Shown piece by piece: positions 51,102 through 61,533 of a stretch of DNA of 64,000 nt (position 1 is its first letter; every line of letters starts with the position of its first letter). The stretch lies in contig NC_018393.1 in the NCBI RefSeq assembly GCF_000208865.1, positions 1,922,001-1,986,000 on the forward strand. The letters run 5' to 3'. Both the position numbers and the translations under genes were made by a program. The notes under the pieces are model-generated. The model saw only the letters and a list, made by a program, of their open reading frames with translations, did not search any database and was not told the DNA's origin. This DNA is from Neospora caninum Liverpool (taxonomy: Eukaryota; Apicomplexa; Conoidasida; Eucoccidiorida; Sarcocystidae).

Positions 51102-53261
51102 GAGGAGGTTGCCTGCCCCATCCTGTTGAGTAATAAGGATAGAAACCCCGCAGTGCTACAGCGCAGCTTCTGCAGGTGGTTGAGTCTCTCGAAAATCCGT
51201 GCCTCATGACTCTCCCCCGAAATATCACTGTTGACTAGCGATTGCCAATGTTGCGCTGTGTGATGCGGTTATGGATTCTTCCGTTATCCGCCTTCAGCAA
51301 TCCGTTTGTGAATAATACCGCCTCTGGTTGGTGCCCGTGGGAAAAAACTGGCACAGAAGACGAAGTGAGCAGAAACGCGGGAGAGTGCCTTTTTTTTCGA
51401 GTACTAGGCGACATCGGAATACGTCGGCACGGGTCAATCACAGAGTTATTGACGGGCTACAATCTGACTAATGCAACCCCGCATATCATCGGATAGATCT
51501 CTACTACCGGATGCATTCACACGCGGTTGGCTTCCTGAGGGTAATTAAACGGGATGTGCTCCGGTAGGACCCAGAACGAAGGAGTGAAAACGTGGTGGTA
51601 CCGATTGTTGGAGGAAATTTCAGATTTAAAGTAGGCTGTCGTGTCAGAGCAGGCCCTCAACACTTGTCTCCACCCCTAAAACTGGGGACTTGACACCGTG
51701 TCCTCCATCGGATCAATGTAGGCTGCTGGACAGAGGATCCTATTGAGTAACAGTAACCAGGGGCTGTTCCCTACAGCATGATTATCGGAGACCGATGCGC
51801 GATTGCTTCCGCAAACACCGAAGAGTGAGTACCGGTTTGACAGGCAGGGAATAAGACCAAACGCAAGGGCGACCGTGAGGTTCCTACATACCCGCTGTTG
51901 ACTAGTATAAATCCACACATATGTATTCTGAGACCTGCCAGGCGCAGTGCCAGAATGTCGCACGTACAGGAACAGGGTAAGCCTCTAGTACACGGGGACG
52001 GACGACCCTTTTGCGTAAGAGGTGGTCACTGCAGGGACTTCAATGTCTATCTCTTGGTCATTACCTCATTTACGCTGCCACTCGTTACCTTTGCCCTTCG
52101 GTGGGTTAGTTTCAATGTGCAAGGCAGAGCACTGGATTGGGTACCCAGGGACATGACTTCCTGACCCCCAATATAGATTGGTACGAAGAAGTTGCCATAT
52201 CCTCCGTACAAAGTGAGCGGCGCACATTGTTTCATTCACTAGTCGGCGCAATCTTACCACGCATATTACTTTTTTTGGTCCCAAACAGCGCTATTAAGGG
52301 AAGCCGATTGCCTCTGGTACTTTGAGATCATACTAACGGTGAGGTGGTATGGTGTGTCAAAACCAAGGGATGTTTATCCCGATAGTTCCTTAATGATACT
52401 TTCCAGTATGTTATGCGGTGTTAAAAGTAATACCTTCCAAAACCGGTAGCTCGAATTTCAGATAGAAACCCTAGATAAATAAGGGATGACGTAATACTAA
52501 ACACACACAGTGTTCGGATGGTATTAATTTAAACACCGTGTCATATGCTAGAAAATACCACTCAGGTCCCCGTGTGTCGCTGCATAAGTTATGTTGCGAA
52601 ATCGTGCTGCTGGAACACAGCTACATCTAGAACATCGGCACTGCAACTCGATGGCGGTTGTCCTAGATTCTTACACTGTGAAATGTTTCGAACGTATTCC
52701 GAACTCAGAAAGAATTTTTAGCCGGATCGCCGCGGACGTCGGCACTGTAGTCACGGACGCAATATTAGCCACCGATAGGTTTTCCATCTCCATCGTATGT
52801 ATCACTGCTGGTTTCGCCTAAAGCCCTTTTTCCTTTCCACCCACACAACTGCTAGGGTCGAGATGTTCTGCAATTAACTACTGGTAGGGGTCATTCTGTC
52901 ACCGCTCCCGAAGCCATGGGAATGCAGAGTCCGCTCCTGATTGTTGATTGCTTGCTGGACGGACAGCAGAACCCGGACTGAATTGTAATGACCAGACTTG
53001 TTTGCCAGGTTACTAGTTCACGCGTAACCACAGCCAGGGGTTTGGCTCCTCATTAAACCGCTGACAGCGCTGCTTGAGCCACCAGTCCGTCGCACGCCTT
53101 GCCTATCAGTTTTTGGACGCCTGCAGCGCAGCGCGCCCCTCCAGGCTCATGCGTGTGTGTTCCCACGGGTACCACACTGGTGTCGAGCCAGTCGCTGCCG
53201 TCGTCTGAATTTTATACTCTCATAACTTTCTACCCTGTCGACGCCAGCCACTTCTTGTGTG
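51102..53261. other. 2.2-kb intergenic region containing a mitochondrial fragment
   Basis: Between the membrane-protein region and the first AlaDH-family copy. No nuclear gene is supported. Frames are short and unconnected. It contains the cox1-like piece listed separately; other organellar pieces may be present but I could not recognise them. The right end is the promoter side of the AlaDH-family gene. Confidence 0.55.
52163..52212 (-). pseudogene. Nuclear copy of a mitochondrial cox1 fragment (NUMT)
   Basis: Read on the minus strand, this segment encodes LYGGYGNFFVPIYIGGQEV, the highly conserved cytochrome-c oxidase subunit I block (GGYGNFFVPIYIGGSEV in typical cox1). The similarity stops abruptly on both sides, about 50 bases in all, so it is a short inserted piece, not a gene. 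The Ser-to-Gln change near the end may mark the junction. Toxoplasma-group nuclear genomes are known to hold many short mitochondrial insertions. Confidence 0.8.
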
Positions 53262-54909
53262 ACTAACCAGCACCGCCTGCGTTCGTCTTCAAACACATCC
53301 GATAAAATGGCACCCACAACCACTAAGATGGCTTCTCTTACGAGCCAGCTCCGCTTCTCCACTCCGGCCACTGCCGTCACAGAGACTTGCACCATTGGCT
53401 GCCCTAAGGAAGTTATGCCATGTGAATACCGTGTGTCGCTTACTCCCGCCACCGTTGCCGAACTCGTCAGCAACGGCCACACCGTGGTCGTTCAGATGGG
53501 AGCTGGCGTTGCGTCTGGTTTCACTGACGAAAGCTACACTGCTTCTGGCGCGACCGTCGTCCCCACAGCGAAGGAGGTCTACACGACCTGCCAAACGATC
53601 GTCAAGGTATGTGAGTTGGACGGGAGACAGCGCTGACACTACAAACAAGTAATCTGCGTGTCTTTATATACGGGTGCGATTCACCGCAGCACGGGGGGAT
53701 GTCAGAGCTGTCCAAATGCTTGTGTGGTACGCTGTCGTGTCTCACAAATAGACTAAGCGTTTCCGCAAAACGCGTCCGGATCGTTGGGTTTCCCGTGTCT
53801 CCAGGTGCAAGCTCCCCAGCCTCAGGAATACTCCTTCATCCAGCAGGGACAGGTGATCTTTGCCTTCTTCAGCTTCGAGAACAACAAGACCCTTTTCGAG
53901 ACTATGATGCAACGCGAAGCTGTGTGTTTCTCTTACGAGCACATGAAGACCGAAAATGGCATGACCCCAGTTCTCCAGGCAATGTGCGAGATCTCTGGAC
54001 AACTCGCCATTTCTCAGGCGATGAAGTACCTCGAGAAACCTATGGGCGGCTCTGGTTGCATGCTCGGCACGGTCACCGGTATGACCTCCGGCTATGTCCT
54101 CATCCTTGGCGGTGGCGTCGCTGCGATGCAAGCCGCTCGTGTTGCTTCCAGCGTTGGTGCCCACGTCTGCGTCATGGACGTTTGCATGTCGAATCTGCGG
54201 ACCATGGCTGAGACGTTCCCCAAGAACTGCACCACGTTGTACTTCTGCACTGAAAACCTGGTCCAGGAGATCCAGAAGGCGGACGTTGTTATCGGTGCTG
54301 TCTTCGGCAGCTTCCAGATGCCGTCAACCGTTACCAACAGTTCTGTTATGAGCGAGATGACTACGGTGAACCAGATGAATAGGGCTCCAATTCTCGTCAC
54401 GAAGGAACAGGTGGCCATGATGAAGCCGGGTTCCGTCATTGTCGACCTTGCAGCGTCTCGTGGAGGAAACTTCGAGACCACCCAGCCGACCACCCTCGAG
54501 ATGCCCACCTTCATGTACAACAACGTCATCCACTACTGTGTCCCAAACATGCCCTCCGCAGTCCCCCAAACTTCCTCCGTCTCGCTTGCAAACAACACAC
54601 TCGTCTACATCCAGCAGGTTGCGAACAACGGCTGGAAGAAGGCCTGCGTCGAGAACTCCACCCTCATGCAGGGTTTGATGGTTGCTCAGAACATGACAAC
54701 CAACTACACGCTCTCTCAGATCTATACTGGCACCATGTTCGTCCCGACTGTGCAGCTGTTGAAGAATGAGATCACCATGATGACCACTCAGCCTCAGAAC
54801 CAGACTGAAACGACGCTTGCTGAAATCAAGCAGCAGCTGAACCAGATCCAGAACATGAACTCCACGTACGGAAACTTCACGGTTGAGGCCTAATGTGTTG
54901 GGAAGGTGT
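53262..54909 (+). repeat. Direct duplication, copy 1 (partner 57847-59494)
   Basis: This 1.65-kb block, from about 45 bases before the ATG to about 16 bases after the stop, reappears 4,585 bases downstream with no difference that I noticed, including the intron, and no length change. Sequence on either side diverges abruptly. This implies recent duplication or gene conversion limited to the coding unit, or an assembly artefact. Confidence 0.9.
53307..54893 (+). CDS. Alanine dehydrogenase / transhydrogenase-N family protein, copy 1
   Basis: Two exons, 53307-53606 and 53805-54893 (donor gtatgt, acceptor ctccag, phase 0), 462 residues. The start (gataaaATGgca) matches the coccidian initiation context. 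The N-terminal half follows the AlaDH/PNT-N substrate domain (GCPKEVMPCEYRVSLTP at about 31-47). A Rossmann segment follows, with LILGGGVAAMQAARVA at about 199-214, Asp225 at the ribose-binding position, and VIVDLAASRGGNFE at about 311-324. AlaDH oxidises alanine to pyruvate with NAD. By eye, the arginine of the pyruvate site is kept (Arg42), but the catalytic lysine, histidine and aspartate positions read Gln102, Ser123 and Ser318, so activity is doubtful. The last 70 residues are Met/Gln/Asn/Thr-rich. No transhydrogenase domains II/III follow and no clear targeting peptide is seen. Copy 2 encodes the same second-exon protein. Confidence 0.85.
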
Positions 54910-57846
54910 CCCCACGAAGCCTGAAAAGAGTCAGCGCCATTATGGCATTCGCTCATCGTGTAAGACGTGTGTGGGTATGGAGCAGGCGCCAGTGTGCAAT
55001 CTGTGAAGTGTGTTGCCGTGCGGCAGTGCGTGCACTGTACGGTGCGCGCATTTCTCATGTAGGTGTTGACACACGTTCGTTATGTTCGGACGCTTCTGCG
55101 GAGCTCTCGAGATTATCTATGGTCGTACTACTGGTCTGCTAGCAAGATTCAATCGCGCTGGCGAACACAGAGCAAAATGCTGTTTTGGAGCGCCGCCTCC
55201 CTGAACACTCAAGCAAACCTTTTTCACACCGGTACCATTGTGTTAGTGGACTGGTTTTTGCTGAAACCGAACTGTTACTAGCATGAAAGCGACCGCAAGG
55301 TCCTGCGCCTTACCCAGATGCTGCTGCTTCAGTTGACCACGTAAAGCTGCCTAGCCGGCACACCGTGCAGTGGCCCAGAATTTAAAGACCAACGGTCGCC
55401 AAAACGCCGGGGGTGGCCAACGGACTATCACGCTGTACTTTGTGGGAACAGTACAGATCTCCTGTTCCTCACCTACGTCTTATTGCAACGTTCACATATC
55501 AAGGTACCACGTGGCCCAAATCCGACAGCTGTGCACCAGCGGAAAGCAATCTGCTGTCGGGGCTTCGCATCAACCACGCCGGGCGCCAACTCTGATAACG
55601 AAGACATGCCGCTGGAACTCTCGATCAGGCAACTGAACGGAACGGTGTGAAGTCAACAACTGTGGTACTCAATTCGGCATACAGTTGACCCAACGTATGA
55701 CGAAGATGTAGTGTCACTATCTAAAACGCCGAGACAGTTGTCAGGCATCTCCTGTCTAGTATGAGCATGAACAGGATATGGAAAGGAAACCGCCTCCCTG
55801 TGTCCAGGAAAATCCATCTAAAAGAGTCTACATGTGGTTCGCGGAAACAACCAGCAGGTCGTACTTTCGGCGCAAAAGGGCATCCAGTGAAGTTCACGGT
55901 CGATCTGATGCGCAAGTGACTCTGCATGGCGTTTTGCCTACACAGTGGGTTTGGCTCACCGAACCACACGGGCCCGAGGTTGAACAAGCATCGTGAGCAC
56001 AAAAAAGATTGGTTCACTAAACAGTGCGCTCGTCTTGGTGTTAGCTTACTACAAACAGTGGAAGCGACGATAATCTGTTGTCACTATATACAACGCTGCG
56101 AGGTGAAATGCCGTGTGGCTGATTCGTGAACGTAGCACCATTATCCATACCTGGGAAGCTACTATCGAACTGGGGATCTTTCTTTGCAGCCCGCTTTGAA
56201 TAGATGTCCATTCCGCTTACAACAGAATTGCTCCGTGAGGCCGCTCTAAAGTTAGAATTGCAGGCTGAGTTGAGAGTAGTTCCCATAAGAGGGTAAGGTC
56301 GTGCTGATGCCGGTGTATAAGCTACGTCGGCGCTTTCTAAAGCAGAGTGACGGCGAAGTGACTACGCCGACAGCGGTTATAGGTGATGGTGTTCCTGGCT
56401 CACTTCCTTCGCCCCGGATGCAATGCTGAGGGAGCATGACGGTAGAAGTCGATAATCCAATCTTCATCGCAGAACGAGGACTATTGATCCGCGGTCGCAT
56501 GGTATCGGACGAGCAACCACGCGTTCTCAGTATACAGGCTTGTCAGGTCGCGGCGTGGCTCCCGTGAGATCATGAATTACCACCGCAGACACCACGACAT
56601 AGTCTTTCTTAACTATGTACGGGGAAACCTCGCAGGAGCTTGCTGTCAAACATGGTACCACGAAAATTAATGGTAGACTAAGCGTCAGTATCTCCAGTGG
56701 CGCACGTCGCAGCCAGTGCTGTGGCACTGATCAAGCAGATGACCACCGTTGAGGTTAGACACGAACAAAATCTGTATTCTGTTGCTACAAGCCTGTATCG
56801 TGTGTCAGAGGGAAGGCCCGTGTAGCTAAACAGGATGTTCCCTCGAAAGGGAGTATCTGGTTCCTTTACGCCTCTTGGAATCAAAAGGGCCTGTCAGTTA
56901 ATGACGGGCACCGAACCTCTGCACGGGCCGCCAGGGGGGGCGGTGCACGCCGTTTAGGGGGGCAAGTTCAGTTCGTAGTGACCCAATATGTGACCGACCA
57001 GAGCTTGTCATTTTATCCAGTCACACACATATAGTAGTTGTATAGGTGTTGAGGTTCTGATCATCCCGAGGTCAGATCGGGCTTTGGATAACAAAGGCCA
57101 CCCGATGTATCCGTTTGGAGTAAGGTTAATCCCAAGTTCGTCAGCAAGTTGACTAAATTCTCACGGATTCTTCTGCCGACCTGCAAGTTACTGTGACACA
57201 CATCAGATGCTCCATTCCTACAGCAAAGCGATGCCAGTGGTCGAAGCAAAGCAGGACACCGGGAGTTGTGTAGTGCTTGCGCTCGCGACGATAAATGATG
57301 GAACGAACCCGAACGAGGATGAGTATGCTGACATTGCGCACTCTGACCGTGAGCCGGTAAGCAAGCTTCTTTCCTCGTAGAATGCCAACATAGCATGTGG
57401 GGTGGAACAAGCATCGTCAGGTCCTTCCATGTGTATAGGAGCTCCTCCCGACACGTCCGCGGCTTCGTAATCCCAGCGGAGACGGAGGAAGGTTATAGAA
57501 GGGGAGTAAGAAAGTATGCACAAAGAATGTAGGTCCCTCGTAAAACAAAAGCCGACTATCTATCTGCGGGACCTAGCAGCCACAACAGCGCTCCCTCCCC
57601 CCCCCCCCCCCCGCCCACGGTAACAGCCAAAAACGCATACCATTTGACAGCAAAGCCAAAAAGCTGAGAACCCGCTCGCGCCGCGACGACTCTCACCTTG
57701 CCGTCCTCCCGTTTGTCTTCTCTCACTACGGCTCTCTCTCGCAGGCTTCTTCAACACGAGGGTGACACCACACCGTTTGGCCAGCTGCCCCTATCGTCTG
57801 ATGAAATTCACACTCTCAATTCTTCCTCCGACATCGACTTCGTGTA
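54910..57846. other. 2.9-kb spacer between the two AlaDH-family copies
   Basis: No supportable gene; all frames are short and motif-free. It holds a C homopolymer at 57597-57612. The last few hundred bases are the promoter side of copy 2, and they do not resemble the promoter side of copy 1. Confidence 0.55.
57597..57612 (+). repeat. Homopolymer of 16 C
   Basis: Run of 16 cytosines about 280 bases before the start codon of AlaDH-family copy 2; no equivalent is seen upstream of copy 1. Confidence 0.95.
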
Positions 57847-59494
57847 ACTAACCAGCACCGCCTGCGTTCGTCTTCAAACACATCCGATAAAATGGCACCC
57901 ACAACCACTAAGATGGCTTCTCTTACGAGCCAGCTCCGCTTCTCCACTCCGGCCACTGCCGTCACAGAGACTTGCACCATTGGCTGCCCTAAGGAAGTTA
58001 TGCCATGTGAATACCGTGTGTCGCTTACTCCCGCCACCGTTGCCGAACTCGTCAGCAACGGCCACACCGTGGTCGTTCAGATGGGAGCTGGCGTTGCGTC
58101 TGGTTTCACTGACGAAAGCTACACTGCTTCTGGCGCGACCGTCGTCCCCACAGCGAAGGAGGTCTACACGACCTGCCAAACGATCGTCAAGGTATGTGAG
58201 TTGGACGGGAGACAGCGCTGACACTACAAACAAGTAATCTGCGTGTCTTTATATACGGGTGCGATTCACCGCAGCACGGGGGGATGTCAGAGCTGTCCAA
58301 ATGCTTGTGTGGTACGCTGTCGTGTCTCACAAATAGACTAAGCGTTTCCGCAAAACGCGTCCGGATCGTTGGGTTTCCCGTGTCTCCAGGTGCAAGCTCC
58401 CCAGCCTCAGGAATACTCCTTCATCCAGCAGGGACAGGTGATCTTTGCCTTCTTCAGCTTCGAGAACAACAAGACCCTTTTCGAGACTATGATGCAACGC
58501 GAAGCTGTGTGTTTCTCTTACGAGCACATGAAGACCGAAAATGGCATGACCCCAGTTCTCCAGGCAATGTGCGAGATCTCTGGACAACTCGCCATTTCTC
58601 AGGCGATGAAGTACCTCGAGAAACCTATGGGCGGCTCTGGTTGCATGCTCGGCACGGTCACCGGTATGACCTCCGGCTATGTCCTCATCCTTGGCGGTGG
58701 CGTCGCTGCGATGCAAGCCGCTCGTGTTGCTTCCAGCGTTGGTGCCCACGTCTGCGTCATGGACGTTTGCATGTCGAATCTGCGGACCATGGCTGAGACG
58801 TTCCCCAAGAACTGCACCACGTTGTACTTCTGCACTGAAAACCTGGTCCAGGAGATCCAGAAGGCGGACGTTGTTATCGGTGCTGTCTTCGGCAGCTTCC
58901 AGATGCCGTCAACCGTTACCAACAGTTCTGTTATGAGCGAGATGACTACGGTGAACCAGATGAATAGGGCTCCAATTCTCGTCACGAAGGAACAGGTGGC
59001 CATGATGAAGCCGGGTTCCGTCATTGTCGACCTTGCAGCGTCTCGTGGAGGAAACTTCGAGACCACCCAGCCGACCACCCTCGAGATGCCCACCTTCATG
59101 TACAACAACGTCATCCACTACTGTGTCCCAAACATGCCCTCCGCAGTCCCCCAAACTTCCTCCGTCTCGCTTGCAAACAACACACTCGTCTACATCCAGC
59201 AGGTTGCGAACAACGGCTGGAAGAAGGCCTGCGTCGAGAACTCCACCCTCATGCAGGGTTTGATGGTTGCTCAGAACATGACAACCAACTACACGCTCTC
59301 TCAGATCTATACTGGCACCATGTTCGTCCCGACTGTGCAGCTGTTGAAGAATGAGATCACCATGATGACCACTCAGCCTCAGAACCAGACTGAAACGACG
59401 CTTGCTGAAATCAAGCAGCAGCTGAACCAGATCCAGAACATGAACTCCACGTACGGAAACTTCACGGTTGAGGCCTAATGTGTTGGGAAGGTGT
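57847..59494 (+). repeat. Direct duplication, copy 2 (partner 53262-54909)
   Basis: Second copy of the 1.65-kb block. Identity starts at ctaaccagcaccgcctgcgt and ends at ttgggaaggtgt; immediately outside, the two copies differ, apart from a few matching bases (gtgt-aactaacc). Confidence 0.9.
57892..59478 (+). CDS. Alanine dehydrogenase / transhydrogenase-N family protein, copy 2
   Basis: Exons 57892-58191 and 58390-59478, 462 residues. The predicted protein is the same as copy 1, and the intron also reads the same. The replacements at the usual catalytic positions (Gln102, Ser123, Ser318) are therefore shared. The upstream sequence differs from copy 1 beyond about 45 bases before the ATG, and the downstream sequence differs about 16 bases after the stop, so the two genes could be expressed in different stages or amounts; nothing here shows which. 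Confidence 0.85.
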
Positions 59495-61533
59495 TCCCCT
59501 GTAGCGTGTCGCGAAGCCCAAGGATGGGGTTGGCGTCACGACGACTCTGTTTGCGTTTCGTTATTAAGTGGGTTTCGTTTAGTATCGACACCGCCCGTTG
59601 GTGCAGTTGCGCACGCAACTCCTGGAGCAGTAACTAAAAGAGCTTTTGCCTTTGGAAGCGCTGTTACGGAAACAGCTTCACCATGTGGCCCATCAGGGCA
59701 TTCACACGGGACACGTGAGAAGATCGATATAGGGCGCACTGAGCGGAGATGTGTCTAGATATTGTCTCATCGTTCACAAAATGCTCATGGGGCAACGGGG
59801 CGAATACTGTTCACTGCGTCTACCTGTCCACCAGCACGGATATATGTCTTGTATTTTCTGTAAGATGTAAGAACCCTTCTTCAAACTGCCTTAAGGATGC
59901 TTGTCTGACCTCAAATGAGAATGGAAGTGAGAAGCTTTCGACTCAAGTCGTCCCGGCAGTCACCCGAAGTTCCCGGTTCGAAGTGGAGGTCTTCGTTAGG
60001 AGCAAGGAGCGACTCAGAGATTCGCTTTGTGACTCCTGTCGCAGATGCAATGATGGATACAGGGCCAATTGAGCTTTTGTTCAAGGCCTTGGTTGGTGAG
60101 CCAGCAGGCTTCACGATACCAACAGCAAATAATCCAATGGTGGGGTCCGTCGGAGCTGTGGATGACAAACATAGGACAGAACCAATTGCTTACATCCATC
60201 TCTCGCGAGCCGAGAATGATCCGGCCACCGCTTGTACAGTCTCAAAAATGGTGTGCAGAACTCTTTCTATGAGGTAACTTATTGCCTTGTTCCGTACTGT
60301 CTACTGTTGTCAGCATAGGGCGGCGCCCCCCGGACTTAATCATGCACGTGGACACCAGAGATAAGTCGCGTCGCCGACACCAAAAAAAAGCTGTCCTCGA
60401 TAAAAATGAGCGATGAATCAAGCATGATTGAAACGTGCTTTCATTCCGCAGGTGTATGCGATCTTGATCTTATCCCTCGCGGAGACCCCGTGCACAGGGC
60501 CTGCTGGTCTGCTATCAAGCGACGAAGGCTGACATCCGGTGCTCTTGAAAAGGGTGCCTACATGCACACGCAAGGCTTATAGAAGATAAAGTGAGCAGCA
60601 ACTCGTGGGACTAACGCCTGTATCTGGTGTCGCCGATGAGTCTGCTAATGCATGATGCACCAAACGGCGCCACGCCTAGTACACTCTATCAAGTCGCTGT
60701 AGATCGGGGAGTTAAAACACTCTACTCATGCCCGTTGTCTGTCACCTCGCTAGGTACATCCATTACGTTATTGATTTGAGAGTTTCTATTAAAGCCGTTA
60801 GTGTGCCTCCACGTTCACGCGGGCTCGAAACCATGACACTGATAAAAAAACTCCACACAGGCATTTCAGAACGTCAGCAGGCCGTCTACGCATCGCTTTG
60901 CTGCCGCGGCTGGCAACGCAACACGGCAACAAGTGTCTGTGGCCAAACGAGAAAAGGTACACGGGCTGGGAGTTCCATATTTTAACGCATGCCAAATGGT
61001 GTGCTTGCTCAGATCCAGCAGTCTTCTGTCTAGCGCTATCCCGCCATAAATAATGCCACCGGAGGAAACGCGGCTACGAAACACAAACCAGTAGTTCCAG
61101 CTTCTGGCTACGTGTCGACGACTCGTTCTTTCTTCTCTCTCAGATTCAACTAGCGTGGCTCGGCACGCCCCCACATGGGCCGTGTCATTACCAACAAGAC
61201 ACATTCTGGTGAGGCCGCAGAAGCAAAAATAGCAAAGTACAACCTCGTTTATGCACGTCCTCCACAGTGCGACGAAATCACGGTCCAAAAACCGGGGTCT
61301 AGAAGTGCGGACCGAGATAGTAATGTCCCCGCTCCATTTAGCATTCACCCTTTTGCATGCGCATGCCCCGTCAGCGCATGCAGCGATAACCGAGTTTTGA
61401 CCACGCCCCAGGTTTCTTCTTTTAGCAATCAACCTTTTGATTGCAATAGTGAATTCCTCTCTTTTTTCCTCAGATTGAAGAACCCGAGTGGTCTCCTCGG
61501 CAGAAGCCGGTTCTTGTTCCTGCCTTCGCCACC
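59495..61533. other. 2-kb intergenic region before the GNL3-like gene
   Basis: No supported gene. The segment 59911-60277 is open on both strands with a protein-like composition but no family I recognise. The right end is the promoter and 5' untranslated region of the GNL3-like gene. Confidence 0.55.

Noticed and set aside
53742..54529. Minus-strand frames of 140-145 residues, mirrored at 58327-59114
   Set aside because: They lie antisense to the AlaDH-family second exon, repeat in both copies only because the DNA is duplicated, and have no motif of their own.
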